Below the pieces are notes generated by a model that searched no databases, was not told the DNA's origin, and saw nothing but the letters and a program-made list of their open reading frames with translations. A DNA stretch of 64,000 nt from Brevundimonas vesicularis (GTDB lineage Bacteria; Pseudomonadota; Alphaproteobacteria; Caulobacterales; Caulobacteraceae). Positions 44,671-54,015 of the stretch are shown in pieces. Positions within the stretch are counted from its first letter, which is position 1. Each line of letters begins with the position of its first letter. The translations under genes were made by a program, and so were the position numbers. Where the stretch lies: NCBI RefSeq assembly GCF_027105095.1, contig NZ_CP114278.1, positions 1,054,001 to 1,118,000 on the forward strand, in the 5' to 3' direction.

Positions 44671-46725
44671 TCAATAGGACGGCGGCGGCTTGCGGTCGAG
44701 ACTGGCGATGATGCCGGCGGCCCAGCGCTGCACCTGGCCGCGCGGCGCCTTGGGCGTCGGCTCGTCGCGCGCGGCGATCAGCCGATCCACAAGATCCTCG
44801 GCCTCGCAGGGCCAGCCCTCGGGCGTGACATAGACGGGGTAGGCGATCAGGGCGGCGTGGACCAGGTGATCGACGCCGGCGCGGCGGCTGCGGCGCTCGA
44901 ACGTCAGCCGGTCGTCGGTCAGCCCCCATCCGGCATAGAAGGGCCGGCCATAGACCGACACCGCCTTGCCCCGCATCAGGGCCTCGAAACCGGTCAGGGA
45001 GGTCAGGGTCGCCACCCGCCGACAGGCGTTCAGACAGTCGACGATATCCAGCCCGTCGCCCACCGCATCGACCGAGGCCATGGCCCCGGCGTCCAGTCGC
45101 CCGGGCCGGTTGCCCGCCAGCACGTCGGGGTGATTGCGATAGACCAGAAAGGCGTCCGGATGATCGCGCCGCGCCGCCTCCACCAGGGCCGAGTTGGTGT
45201 TCAGATCCGGCGCACAGCCCAGCAGGATCGACTTGTCGTTCTCGACCTGACCAACGACCAGCAGGATGTCGCGATCAACAGGCCAGTCCGTCGGCGCCTG
45301 ACCCCTCAGATTGTATTTCGACAGGCCGGCATCGACCACGCGCGTCCGCAGGGCGGCGGCCCGCGCCAACTGCACCGGCGACAGGTCCGAGGTTTCGATC
45401 AGGGTTTCCAGCCGCGAAGGCCGCGACGGATCGTAATAGACGCCCTGATCGTCTAGGGCGACCGACAGGGCGCCGACGAAATCGGAACCCAGACCCCGCG
45501 AACGGATAAAGCCGTCTTCCATCCGCACGGTCGGGCCGTAAAATGCAGCCGCCGCCTGGCGCGTCGCCTCGCTCTCCTTGCCCGCCCACCAGATCAGGCG
45601 CCCATCGGTCGCCTTGGCGTGGGCGGCGGCGCGCGAGGGCGACATGAAATAGCGCATCGACGCCTTGGGCGAGTTCAGCAGGCGGCGCACCGGCGGCCGC
45701 TTGGCGGGCGCGAACCCGACCGCCGACCAAGAGCCCGCCAGTCGCTCGGCCCGGTCGCGCAGGGCGATCAATCGCTCCAGCGCCTGTTCGGCCTCGCACC
45801 TGTCGCCCGTGACCGGATCGACATAGCGGCTGTAGGCGATCAGGGCGGCGGCGGCGACTTGTTCGATCGAGCGGGCGACGCCGCGCCGCCCCGTCTGGAT
45901 CGCATCGGTCGTCAGGCCCCAGCCGGAATAGAAGGGCGCACCGAAACACCGCACCGGCAGGCCGCGCAACAGGGCCTCGAACCCCAGGGCCGAGGTGACG
46001 CAATAGACCGCATCCACCGCCGCCAGCAGGTCGGCTGGCCGCACATCGGCGTCCACCAGGGTGACGCCCGTCAGGTCCGTTACGCAGCCGCGCTTCCGGC
46101 CCGCCGCCACCGCCGGATGGCGTTTGACGATCAATTGCGCGTCCGGCTCGTCGCGCCGGGCGGCGGCGATCATATCGTCAAAGCTCTGGGCCGTCGCGAG
46201 GCCACAGGCGATGGAGGCGTCGCCAAACGTCTGGTCCACGATCAGCACGCGCAGACCGGGCTTCAGCAGGCGCGGATCCAGCGGCCCGCCCATATTGGTC
46301 TTGGACACGCCCGAAGCCACGATCCGGTCGATCAGCCCGCGCGCCCGCGCGCTCATGGCCGCGTCGCACCAGTCGTCCGCCGTCTGGATCAGTTGCTCCA
46401 GCCGGCTGGCCCGCGTCGCATCATAATAGACGCCCAGGTCATCGACGATCAGGCTGAGGCTCGTCGCGCCCGTCTCGCCGATGCCGACCGAACGCAAAAA
46501 CCCATCCTCCAGCGCCACATAGGGCCGCCCGTTCTTCTCGGCCCACCTTCGCCCCGCCGCCGCTGTCGGCTTCATCCCCCAGCCCAGCACCGCCTGCACG
46601 TCCTCGCCTGGCAGGCGACGCAGGTCGTAGTCGGCCAGAAACACGTCGAGGAACGGGACCTTCAGCACACCGGGCGCACAGACCCAGGCCGGGATTTTCA
46701 AAGGCGTGTCAGAGGGTAGGGGCAA
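44671..46725 (-). CDS. kpsC: KpsC-like capsular polysaccharide beta-Kdo transferase
   Basis: 684 residues in two tandem homologous halves, the hallmark of KpsC, which builds the poly-Kdo linker of group 2 capsules with two GT99-type activities. Paired motifs occur in both halves: ALEDGFLRSVGIG with VDDLGVYYDATRASRLE, and RMEDGFIRSRGLG with LDDQGVYYDPSRPSRLE. FGAPFYSGWGLT and YGRPFYAGWGLTDD also recur, and both halves carry S-A-L-G-F-E / S-L-T-G-F-E-A-L. No kpsS or transport genes are adjacent, so the partners are elsewhere if present. The start is near 46725; the first 10 residues are unsure. Confidence 0.9.
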   Translation of the reverse strand: MPLPSDTPLKIPAWVCAPGVLKVPFLDVFLADYDLRRLPGEDVQAVLGWGMKPTAAAGRRWAEKNGRPYVALEDGFLRSVGIGETGATSLSLIVDDLGVYYDATRASRLEQLIQTADDWCDAAMSARARGLIDRIVASGVSKTNMGGPLDPRLLKPGLRVLIVDQTFGDASIACGLATAQSFDDMIAAARRDEPDAQLIVKRHPAVAAGRKRGCVTDLTGVTLVDADVRPADLLAAVDAVYCVTSALGFEALLRGLPVRCFGAPFYSGWGLTTDAIQTGRRGVARSIEQVAAAALIAYSRYVDPVTGDRCEAEQALERLIALRDRAERLAGSWSAVGFAPAKRPPVRRLLNSPKASMRYFMSPSRAAAHAKATDGRLIWWAGKESEATRQAAAAFYGPTVRMEDGFIRSRGLGSDFVGALSVALDDQGVYYDPSRPSRLETLIETSDLSPVQLARAAALRTRVVDAGLSKYNLRGQAPTDWPVDRDILLVVGQVENDKSILLGCAPDLNTNSALVEAARRDHPDAFLVYRNHPDVLAGNRPGRLDAGAMASVDAVGDGLDIVDCLNACRRVATLTSLTGFEALMRGKAVSVYGRPFYAGWGLTDDRLTFERRSRRAGVDHLVHAALIAYPVYVTPEGWPCEAEDLVDRLIAARDEPTPKAPRGQVQRWAAGIIASLDRKPPPSY

Positions 46726-46780
46726 GGCGGGTCCGCTGTGGTTCGACGCGAGCTTTACGGCGGTTGCGTCACACCCGCCA

Positions 46781-46921
46781 GTCTCCTCCCCATTTCATGG
46801 GGAGGTGGCTCGAAGCGCAGCGAGAGACGGAGGGGCTCTTCAAATCATCACAGGCGTCTGTAGGACTTCCAGAGCCCCTCCACCGCTTCGCGGTCCCCCT
46901 CCCCACAAGTGGGGAGGATAC
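46781..46921. repeat. Extragenic A/B inverted repeat pair, copy 6 (convergent)
   Basis: Forward B half (GTCTCCTCCCC hairpin, GGGGAGGTGGCTCGAAGCG, GACGGAGGGGCTCTT), a core of about 45 bp, then an inverted A half ending GGGGAGGATAC. The core ATCACAGGCG-Y-CTGT is almost the same as in copy 1. Confidence 0.9.
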
Positions 46922-46924
46922 AGG

Positions 46925-47755
46925 CTAGTCCGCCCGCGCCAGCAAGGCCTTCGCCTGCTCCAGATGCAGCCGTTCGACCATCGCCCCGTTCACTCGGATC
47001 GCGCCCCGCCCCTCGGCGTCCGGCGCGTCGAAGGCGGCGACGATCGCTTGCGCATCGGCGATCTCCGCTTCGGACGGCGAGAAGGCGGCGTTGGCGGCCG
47101 CGATCTGCGACGGGTGGATCAGGCTCTTGCCGTCGAACCCAAACAGTCGCCCTTGCAAAGCCTCGGCCGCCAGGCCTTCGGCATCCCCGATCCGGTTGAA
47201 CACGCCGTCGATGGCCAGCAAGCCATTGGCCCGCGCAGCGGCGACCAGCATCGCGAGCCACGGCTTGAACGGTTCGCGATCCGGCGACGCTCCGGTCCCC
47301 AGCGCCTTGGCCAGGTCGTTGACCCCCAGCATCAGCCCGTCCAGCGCCCCGTCCGCCGTCGCGATGTCGGCCAGGGCCATCAGCGCGCGCGGCGTCTCGA
47401 TCATGGCCCACAGGGCGCAACCCTTGGCCAGGCCGGCGGACAGGGCGTGAACGGCCTCGGGCGTCTCCACCTTGGGCGCGACGACCAGCGTGGCCCCCGC
47501 CGCCTTCATCGCCGCCAGGTCGTCCAGCCCCCAGTCGGTGTCCAGCCCATTGATCCGCACGCCCAGGCGCGGCCCAAACCCGCCAGCCCGAACCGCCGCG
47601 ACGGCGGCGTCACGCGCGTCAGACTTGGCCTCGGGCGCCACGGCATCTTCCAGATCCAGCACGGCGACATCGCAATCCAGCGTCCGCGCCTTCTCGATCG
47701 CCCGCGCATTGGAGGCGGGCAGATAAAGGACGCTGCGGACCCGGTCGCTGCGCAT
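46925..47755 (-). CDS. HpcH/HpaI-type CoA-ester lyase (CitE-like)
   Basis: 276 residues with the TIM-barrel fold of citrate lyase beta and malyl/citramalyl-CoA lyases. Motifs: SVLYLPASNARAIEKA at the N-terminus, VLDLEDAVAPEAKSDAR (metal and CoA region, about residues 33-49), LGVRINGLDTDWG, and the late GKSLIHPSQIAAANAAFSPS. The substrate cannot be told. Its ATG (47755) overlaps the stop of the upstream SDR gene by 4 bp, so both are co-translated. A repeat copy follows the stop. Confidence 0.9.
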   Translation of the reverse strand: MRSDRVRSVLYLPASNARAIEKARTLDCDVAVLDLEDAVAPEAKSDARDAAVAAVRAGGFGPRLGVRINGLDTDWGLDDLAAMKAAGATLVVAPKVETPEAVHALSAGLAKGCALWAMIETPRALMALADIATADGALDGLMLGVNDLAKALGTGASPDREPFKPWLAMLVAAARANGLLAIDGVFNRIGDAEGLAAEALQGRLFGFDGKSLIHPSQIAAANAAFSPSEAEIADAQAIVAAFDAPDAEGRGAIRVNGAMVERLHLEQAKALLARAD

Positions 47756-48432
47756 CAGACGCGGCCTGTCACGGGCACCAGGGCGCCGGTCATGGCCCGG
47801 CTCTCGGGCGAGGCCAGGAATAGGATCACCGCCGCCAGATCGGCCGGCGCGACCCAGGTCGCCGGGTCGGCGTCGGGCATGTCCTGACGGTTCGTCGGCG
47901 TGTCGATGATCGACGGCAGGACGGCGTTGACCGTCACCTTTGTCGTCTTCAACTCCTCGGCCAGAGACTGGGTTAGGGCGTGGACCCCGGCCTTGGCCGC
48001 CCCATAGGCCCCCATGCCGGCCCCGGCCTTCAGCGCGGCGGCCGACCCGACATTGACGATCCGACCCTCGGGCGAGGCCTTCAGCGCATCCAGCGCCGCG
48101 CGGCTGGCGTTCACGGCGGTGGTGACGTTCAGCGCGTGCATCCGGTCCCACGCCGGTTCCGCATCGTCGGTCGTCTGCCAGACAAAGCCGCCGGCGATGT
48201 TCAGCAGGGCGTCCAGGCGTCCGAACCGCGCGATCACGGCGTCTACGGCCTTCTGCGCCTGGCCGGCGTCCGTCAGATCGACCCCGCCGATCTCAAGCAC
48301 GCCGTCGGGCACGGCGTGGCCCGAGGCATGGTCGATCACCGCGACCTGCCAGCCGCCTTTCAGCGCCGCCTCCAGCACCGCCCGGCCCAGGACGCCGTGT
48401 CCGCCCGTGATTGCGACTGTGCGCTGCATCAT
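47755..48432 (-). CDS. Short-chain dehydrogenase/reductase
   Basis: 225 residues of classical SDR type. The cofactor loop TGGHGVLG lies near residue 9. NIAGG is present in place of the common N-A-G-G. The catalytic Ser (GSAAALKAGAGMGAYGAAKAG) is followed by the Y-x-x-x-K pattern (YGAAK). The substrate is unknown. GGAGGATCGG precedes ATG 48432. It overlaps the CoA-ester lyase gene by 4 bp, suggesting that the two act in one acyl-CoA or hydroxyacid pathway. Confidence 0.9.
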   Translation of the reverse strand: MMQRTVAITGGHGVLGRAVLEAALKGGWQVAVIDHASGHAVPDGVLEIGGVDLTDAGQAQKAVDAVIARFGRLDALLNIAGGFVWQTTDDAEPAWDRMHALNVTTAVNASRAALDALKASPEGRIVNVGSAAALKAGAGMGAYGAAKAGVHALTQSLAEELKTTKVTVNAVLPSIIDTPTNRQDMPDADPATWVAPADLAAVILFLASPESRAMTGALVPVTGRV

Positions 48433-48492
48433 CCGATCCTCCGTGTCGCCGGGGACCATAGAGCCCGCTGCGGCCGGATCAACCGGTCCTGA

Positions 48493-48990
48493 TCAAGCGT
48501 CGGCGAACACCTTCGCCATCAACCGCTCAAGGGCATCTTGATCGTCCGTATCGAAGGCGGCCGGCGTCGTCGCATCCACGTCGAACACCGCGATCAGCGT
48601 GCCGGATGCGTCGCGCACGGGCACCACGATCTCGCTGGCCGAACGGCTGTCGCAGGCGATGTGGCCAGGGAAGGCGTGCACGTCCTCGACCAACTGCGTT
48701 TGACCCGTCGCCGCCGCCGCGCCGCACACTCCGCGCCCGAACGCGATGCGCAGGCACCCCAGCGTCCCTTGATAGGGCCCGACCACCAGTTCGTCCGCCT
48801 TGTCCGTCGCCACGACATAGAACCCGGTCCAGAAATAGTGCTCGAACGCATCGGCCAGCATTGATGCCACCGTCGCCATTCGCGCCGTCACATTCGGCTC
48901 GCCGTCCAGCACGGCCAGGACTTCGGCCTCGACCTCCAGATAGCGCGCCGCCTTGTCGGCGGGACGATCGTTGCGGGCGACATAGGCCAT
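48493..48990 (-). CDS. Free methionine-(R)-sulfoxide reductase (GAF domain)
   Basis: 165 residues of the fRMsr (YebR) family, which reduces free Met-R-sulfoxide. The GAF core has the three family cysteines in GTLGCLRIAFGRGVCGAAAAT (two) and HIACDSRSAS (one), plus the FWTGFYVV start and FDVDATTPAAFD near the end. All three Cys are present, so it should be an active enzyme. ATG 48990. It is divergent from the lipoprotein gene at 49134. Confidence 0.9.
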   Translation of the reverse strand: MAYVARNDRPADKAARYLEVEAEVLAVLDGEPNVTARMATVASMLADAFEHYFWTGFYVVATDKADELVVGPYQGTLGCLRIAFGRGVCGAAAATGQTQLVEDVHAFPGHIACDSRSASEIVVPVRDASGTLIAVFDVDATTPAAFDTDDQDALERLMAKVFADA

Positions 48991-49133
48991 GGGAAAACTC
49001 CGGAGCGGGACAGGCTGGCGATATAGGCGAGCGGCTGGCCGAAGGGGAGGGGCGCCGTCAATCGCCGACACCTGGCCGGGAACGCTTCCATGCGCCCCCG
49101 TGTTGGCGCTGGGAGACAACGACGGAGGCTCGC

Positions 49134-49631
49134 GTGACATCAACTCCTTCACGATCGCTCAGCCTGATCGCCGCCCTGATGCTGTCGGCCGCCGCGGCCG
49201 CTTGCGGTCAGGACGCCGGCGCGCCTGGGCTAGCTGACGCGACGCAGACCCCCGCGCCTTCCGCGCCGGAGCCGACAGCACCGCCTCCGGAACCGGCGAA
49301 GACCGGCGCAAGCTCCGCTACCTCGTCGTCAGAACCCGCGACGCCGGCGGCGTCGCGCAAGCCCTGTTATCTCTCGGTCGACGGCAAGGTTCTGCTCAAC
49401 GAATCGTGCCTCGTCTATCCTTTCGGCGACGGGGGCTACACCATGAACGCCTGGTCCGAGGGCAAGCCCAAGAACTCGCAATTCGCCGTCGTCGCCCTGA
49501 TGGCCGACGGCTCGGCCGACGCCACCTGGAACGCCGACCCCGACGACGACAAGGCCGGCGATCGCTTAGGGACCGTGCGCCTCAGCGACGGCTGCTGGAT
49601 CAACGACCGCGCGCGCATCTGCGTGGGATAA
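49134..49631 (+). CDS. Hypothetical lipoprotein
   Basis: 165 residues from GTG 49134, with GGAGG eight bases before. The signal peptide carries the lipobox AAAAC (SLSLIAALMLSAAAAAC). A Pro/Ala/Thr/Ser-rich linker of about 55 residues follows, then a small domain with two Cys: KPCYLSVDGKVLLNESCLVYPFGDGGYTMNAW, and later LSDGCWINDRARICVG with two more. The four Cys suggest disulfides. Not recognised as a named family. Confidence 0.75.
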   Translation: MTSTPSRSLSLIAALMLSAAAAACGQDAGAPGLADATQTPAPSAPEPTAPPPEPAKTGASSATSSSEPATPAASRKPCYLSVDGKVLLNESCLVYPFGDGGYTMNAWSEGKPKNSQFAVVALMADGSADATWNADPDDDKAGDRLGTVRLSDGCWINDRARICVG

Positions 49632-49841
49632 CCGTGTTCAATAGGGCCGGGCAGGATCCAATCCGTGCCTAAAGCTTGAGCGCAAGCGCATGATCTATCC
49701 CAAACAAAACCACTGGGACGAAACGTCTCAAGGCTAAAATGTGGTTGACGACAACGCAAAACACCTACGATTTGTACGTCTGAGTTGCGTCACGGGGGCG
49801 CAGAAGACGAGTTGTCGGCCACAGGCCGCAGGGGGTTTGTT

Positions 49842-52800
49842 TTGGGTTTCAGTTTCAAGGGCGGGCTTCTGGCCGCAGCGGCTGGCGTCGCGATCATGGT
49901 GGGCACGACGGCTGTGGCGCAGACCGCTCCGGCTCCCACGGCGCCGACCGGCGGTTTCTACATGGCCAACGGAACGCGCACGACGAACTATCAAACGGCC
50001 ATCGCCTCCTGGCGTGCGGACAGCCAGTTCGCCGTCGACTATTCCAAAGGCTTTCTGGGGCTGGAACACGCCTACGCCATGGGGCTGAGCGGACGCGGTC
50101 AAACGGTCGGGGTCAATGACGCCGGCGTCTATGTCGATCACCCGCTGTTCGGATCGGCCGGCAAGGTGACGGGCCTGCGCACCGAGGCGGTCGCCGGCTA
50201 CGGCAATGATGGCCTGATCAACCCGCGCCGCCGCTGGGAAGGTCACGGCACCCACGTGTCCGGCACCATCGCCGGCGACCGCGTGGCGGGACAGCCGATG
50301 TTCGGCAACGCCTTCAACGCCAAGCTCTACGCCGCCACCGCCAACTTCTCGGCTGGCGACTTCCTTTGGTACAAGGACGCGATCATCGACGGCAAGATCG
50401 TCGCCACCCAGAACCAGAACATCGTCGACCTGGCCAATACGGGCCAGGTGCGCATCATCAACAACAGCTGGGGCAGCGGCACTTCGCTGCCGTTCAACGC
50501 CTCGCTGCCCACGGTGCTGGCGTCGTTCAACCGCAACTACGGCGATTTCTACAAGCCGGTTTTGGACAAGGACGTCCTGGTCGTCTTCTCGGCCGGCAAT
50601 GGCTATGGCGTCCATGCCAGCATCGATGCGGCCGCGCCGCTGAACGACCCGCGCCTGCGCTCCAACTGGCTGTCGGTCGCCAACTATTCCAGCTTCACCG
50701 CCGCCGATCCCTCGACCAGCTTCTGCGGCCAGACGGCGACCTGGTGCGTCGCCGGACCGGGCTCGAGGGTGATCTCGTCGGTGCCGGCCTATACGATGGA
50801 CCGGGCGGGCATCCTGGCGCTTTATCCGCGCGCCAACTATGCCGGCCTATATTCGGCGACTACGGTTTCGGCCCTGGAGACGGCGTCGGTCAATCAGTTC
50901 CTAGGCGTTCTGAACGCCTATCTGAACGCCCGTCAGACCGGCGGCCCCACCTACAACGAAGATGCGTGGCGTCGTGAGGTCGCGCGCCAGGCGGCGGCCA
51001 TCACCCTGGTTTCGGGGGCGCGCCTTGGCGATCCGGACGGCTTCACTTCGCGTCTGGCCGGGCTGCTGGTTTCGACCGGAAACATGGCGATCCTGACGCC
51101 GGCCTTCTCCAGCGCCGTGCTGCAATATGCCAACGACGAGCTTCAACGCGTCCTGAACCAGTACATCAAATACACCGGCGCGGGTTATGCGGCCTACACC
51201 GGCACGTCGATGGCGGCGCCGAACATCTCGGGCTTCGCGGCCCTGCTGATGGAGAACTTCCCCGAATATTCGACGGCGCTGATCTCGGATATTCTGGTGT
51301 CCAGCTCCAAGGATCTGGACACGCCGGGCGTCGATCTGCGCTCGGGCTGGGGCGCGCCGCAGATGGACGTGGCCCTGCGCGGACCGACGGCGCTGCGCGA
51401 CACCCGCGACGTCACCGTCGCCGTGGGCACGGTCGATATCTGGAGTAACAACATCGGCGATGCGCGCGACCGCTATTCGGCCGAGGTCAAGGCCAACTTC
51501 GGCAATGACATCGGCGGTCTGGTCAAGAAGGGCGGCGGTCAGCTGATCCTGACGGGCGCCAACGACTACAGCGGCCCGACCCGGGTCGAGGGCGGCCTGC
51601 TGACCGTCAACGGCAGCCTGCTGCGTTCCAGCGCCACCGTCGGCGGCGTCGGCATGATCGGCGGCACGGGCACGCTGGCGAACCTGACGGCGGAAAGCGG
51701 CGGCGTGGTGTCGCCTGGCGACGGCGTCAATCCGTTCGGAACCCTGACGGTCGCCGGCAACCTCAACTTCAAGCCCGGCTCCTTCCTGTGGATTCGCTCC
51801 AACGTAAACGGCGCGGCCTATTCTCGCCTGAACGTGGGCGGCACGACCAAGATCGACGGCGGCCAGGTCATCCTGAAAGCCGACAACGGTGAATGGAATC
51901 TGCGGACGCAGATGAACATCATCAACTCGACCGGCGCGGTGACGGGCACGTTCAGCGGCGCCCAGAGCGATCTGGCCTTCCTGGCTCCGGTGCTGACCTA
52001 TTCGACCAACGGCGTGGTCCTGACGGTGCGGCGCAACGACGTGACCGTGGCTTCGCTGGGTCGGACGGACAATCAACAGTCGGTCGGCGGCGCGCTGGAC
52101 GTCATGATCAACAACACCGCGACCGGGACCAACCGCGATCTGTCGCTGGAAAACGCCCTGCTGGACGCCAGCGTGCCGGCGGTTCAGGGCGCGCTCAGCG
52201 GCCTGACGGGCGAGGTCCACGCCACTCTGGGCGGCCTGGCCGTTTCGGACTCTCGCGTCATCCGCGACGCCATGTCCGAGCGCGGACGCAGTCAGGGCGG
52301 CGCGGCCACCTACGTCGGCAACGGCGTGTCGGTTTGGGGCAGCGGCGTCTTCGGCAACGGCCGGGGCTCGGCGCATGACGGCCTCGCGGGCTTCCGCAAC
52401 GAAGCCTCCGGCTATCTGGTCGGGGCCGAAAAGGCGCTCGCGAACGACGTCCATGTCGGCGTGGCGCTGGGCGAAACTCGCTCGGAACTGCGCTCGCCGC
52501 GTCTGCGCTCGACCGGCCGGGTCACCAGTGAACAGATCGGCGTCTATGGCGGCGCCGGCGTCGGTGACTTCCAGATCCGCGTCGGCGGATCCTGGGCCAG
52601 CGCCGATGTCCGCACGGATCGTACGGCCCAGCTGAACGCCTTCACCAACGCCCTGGTCGGCGACTACGACGGCGACGTCTGGCAGGCCTATGGCGAGGTG
52701 GCGTGGAGCCGCGCCGTTGGCGGCACGATGTTCGAGCCCTACGCCGCCTACAGCCACGTCGAATACGACGCCGATGTCGTTGAGACGGGCGGCGACGCCG

Positions 52801-53144
52801 CTCTGTCGGGCAATGTGAAGCAGAAGGCCGATCTGCTGACCGCCGGCTTCCGCACCCGCACCGTGCTGGCGGGCGGCGAGGGGCGTCCTCGTCTGTCGGC
52901 GGTGACCCACCTGGCCTACACCCACGACCTGAACGGCGACGGCCCGGTCTTCGACGCCGCCTTCGCCGACGGTCCGCGCTTCCTGATCGACGGAGCCAAT
53001 CCTGGCGACGACGTGATCTCGGGCGGCCTGGGCTTCAACATCCAGGCGACCGAACGCACCGCGATCGAGCTTGGCTATACCGGCCTCTACAAGGACGAGT
53101 ATCGCGACAACCGCATCTATGGCCGGTTCAGCGTCAAGTTCTGA
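49842..53144 (+). CDS. Subtilisin-like (S8) autotransporter
   Basis: 1100 residues from TTG 49842, preceded by CAGGGGG; an upstream TTG at 49785 is possible. Signal peptide MGFSFKGGLLAAAAGVAIMVG. The S8 peptidase domain has Asp93 (NDAGVYVDHP), His138 (GHGTHVSG) and Ser456 (GTSMAAPNISG). A PATR-type passenger region follows (GGLVKKGGGQLILTGANDYSG, about residue 570). A C-terminal barrel of about 280 residues starts near GNGVSVWGSGVFG and ends in FSVKF with a terminal Phe. The protease would be surface-exposed or released. It is probably monocistronic, with a terminator at 53169. Confidence 0.93.
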   Translation: MGFSFKGGLLAAAAGVAIMVGTTAVAQTAPAPTAPTGGFYMANGTRTTNYQTAIASWRADSQFAVDYSKGFLGLEHAYAMGLSGRGQTVGVNDAGVYVDHPLFGSAGKVTGLRTEAVAGYGNDGLINPRRRWEGHGTHVSGTIAGDRVAGQPMFGNAFNAKLYAATANFSAGDFLWYKDAIIDGKIVATQNQNIVDLANTGQVRIINNSWGSGTSLPFNASLPTVLASFNRNYGDFYKPVLDKDVLVVFSAGNGYGVHASIDAAAPLNDPRLRSNWLSVANYSSFTAADPSTSFCGQTATWCVAGPGSRVISSVPAYTMDRAGILALYPRANYAGLYSATTVSALETASVNQFLGVLNAYLNARQTGGPTYNEDAWRREVARQAAAITLVSGARLGDPDGFTSRLAGLLVSTGNMAILTPAFSSAVLQYANDELQRVLNQYIKYTGAGYAAYTGTSMAAPNISGFAALLMENFPEYSTALISDILVSSSKDLDTPGVDLRSGWGAPQMDVALRGPTALRDTRDVTVAVGTVDIWSNNIGDARDRYSAEVKANFGNDIGGLVKKGGGQLILTGANDYSGPTRVEGGLLTVNGSLLRSSATVGGVGMIGGTGTLANLTAESGGVVSPGDGVNPFGTLTVAGNLNFKPGSFLWIRSNVNGAAYSRLNVGGTTKIDGGQVILKADNGEWNLRTQMNIINSTGAVTGTFSGAQSDLAFLAPVLTYSTNGVVLTVRRNDVTVASLGRTDNQQSVGGALDVMINNTATGTNRDLSLENALLDASVPAVQGALSGLTGEVHATLGGLAVSDSRVIRDAMSERGRSQGGAATYVGNGVSVWGSGVFGNGRGSAHDGLAGFRNEASGYLVGAEKALANDVHVGVALGETRSELRSPRLRSTGRVTSEQIGVYGGAGVGDFQIRVGGSWASADVRTDRTAQLNAFTNALVGDYDGDVWQAYGEVAWSRAVGGTMFEPYAAYSHVEYDADVVETGGDAALSGNVKQKADLLTAGFRTRTVLAGGEGRPRLSAVTHLAYTHDLNGDGPVFDAAFADGPRFLIDGANPGDDVISGGLGFNIQATERTAIELGYTGLYKDEYRDNRIYGRFSVKF

Positions 53145-53168
53145 TCTGACGGCAATGTAAGACCGCGG

Positions 53169-53200
53169 CGGCCCCGATCGACGATCGGGGCCGTTGTTGC
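53169..53200 (+). terminator. Intrinsic terminator after the autotransporter
   Basis: CGGCCCCGATC (53169-53179) pairs perfectly with GATCGGGGCCG (53183-53193), followed by TTGTTGCTTT. Confidence 0.8.
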
Positions 53201-53208
53201 TTTGGGGC

Positions 53209-53886
53209 CTAGTTCGTCTGGGCGGACAGGGCGTCGTTGTCCTGGGTGAACGGTCGATCTCGCTCGGACGTGCGGTTTTCGATCCAGACTCCGCTGCGAC
53301 CCGTCACCCGCTCGACCGCCTCCACCGCGCTGCGGATGAAGGCGGCCGGGCTCTCCGCTTCATTGGAGCGTCGAACGGGTATCGCAGGATCGCCCTCCAG
53401 CAGGGTCGAGGCGTAGACATTCAATTGATGCCCCCGACGCCGCCCATCGCGATAGGGAAACAGGCACAGTGTGTAGTGCTGCTCGATCCGCGCCTGCACA
53501 CGCTGAACCGCCTCGGCGCGCCAACTCGCGCCCTTGCACACCACCGTTCGGGGCGCGCTCAGCCACCCGGCCGGCGCGCGGGTCGCCGGCCCTTGCAGAC
53601 CAAACGCACTTTGCGCTGTCGGATCGACCAGGGTGAAGCGGCCGGGCGACCGCGGCGCATCGGCCACGCTCAGCTGACGATAGCTCACTTGCATCGGCAG
53701 GCGATCGAGATGGCGCTGCAGGGCTTGCGCGATGTCACGACCGCTGCGCGACGTCTGAAAATCCACGATCGCATAGGCCTGATCGATGCTGTGCCGATCG
53801 GCCCGCGCGGACTGAGTCACAGCGCCTGACGCATGGCTCAGCGCAATCATCGTCACAAGCGCCACAGACCGTCGAAAGATCGCCAT
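53209..53886 (-). CDS. Secreted hypothetical protein
   Basis: 225 residues with a likely Sec signal (MAIFRRSVALVTMIALSHASGAVTQSARA). The mature part includes QAYAIVDFQTSRSGRDIAQALQRHLDRLP (helical), TVVCKGASWRAEAVQRVQARIEQHYTLCLFPYRDG (two Cys) and a closing AAFIRSAVEAVERVTG helix. Not recognised. It lies on the minus strand between the autotransporter terminator and the tRNA gene. Confidence 0.7.
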   Translation of the reverse strand: MAIFRRSVALVTMIALSHASGAVTQSARADRHSIDQAYAIVDFQTSRSGRDIAQALQRHLDRLPMQVSYRQLSVADAPRSPGRFTLVDPTAQSAFGLQGPATRAPAGWLSAPRTVVCKGASWRAEAVQRVQARIEQHYTLCLFPYRDGRRRGHQLNVYASTLLEGDPAIPVRRSNEAESPAAFIRSAVEAVERVTGRSGVWIENRTSERDRPFTQDNDALSAQTN

Positions 53887-53939
53887 AGGCCATCACGGTC
53901 ACGACCGACCGATCTGTCAAGACGCGCACGATATGGGTT

Positions 53940-54015
53940 TGGTAGGCCCGGAGGGACTCGAACCCCCAACCAGACCGTTATGAGCGGTCGGCTCTAACCA
54001 TTGAGCTACAGGCCC
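53940..54015 (-). tRNA. tRNA with anticodon CAT, probably tRNA-Ile2 (lysidine type)
   Basis: A complete 76-base cloverleaf with encoded CCA. The D arm is GTAGCTCAATGGTTAGAGC, the anticodon loop is CTCATAA (anticodon at 53980-53982) and the T arm contains GGTTCGAGTCC. The acceptor stem starts GGGCCTG and closes with a G1-U72 pair. The CAT anticodon could be Met or Ile. The stem context (CCG-CTCATAA-CGG) resembles tRNA-Ile2 more than elongator Met, so lysidine modification is expected. Confidence 0.93.

Noticed and set aside
49785..49842. TTG 49785 as the autotransporter start
   Set aside because: It places 19 polar residues before the signal peptide and has no Shine-Dalgarno; TTG 49842 has AGGGGG upstream. 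The earlier start remains possible.
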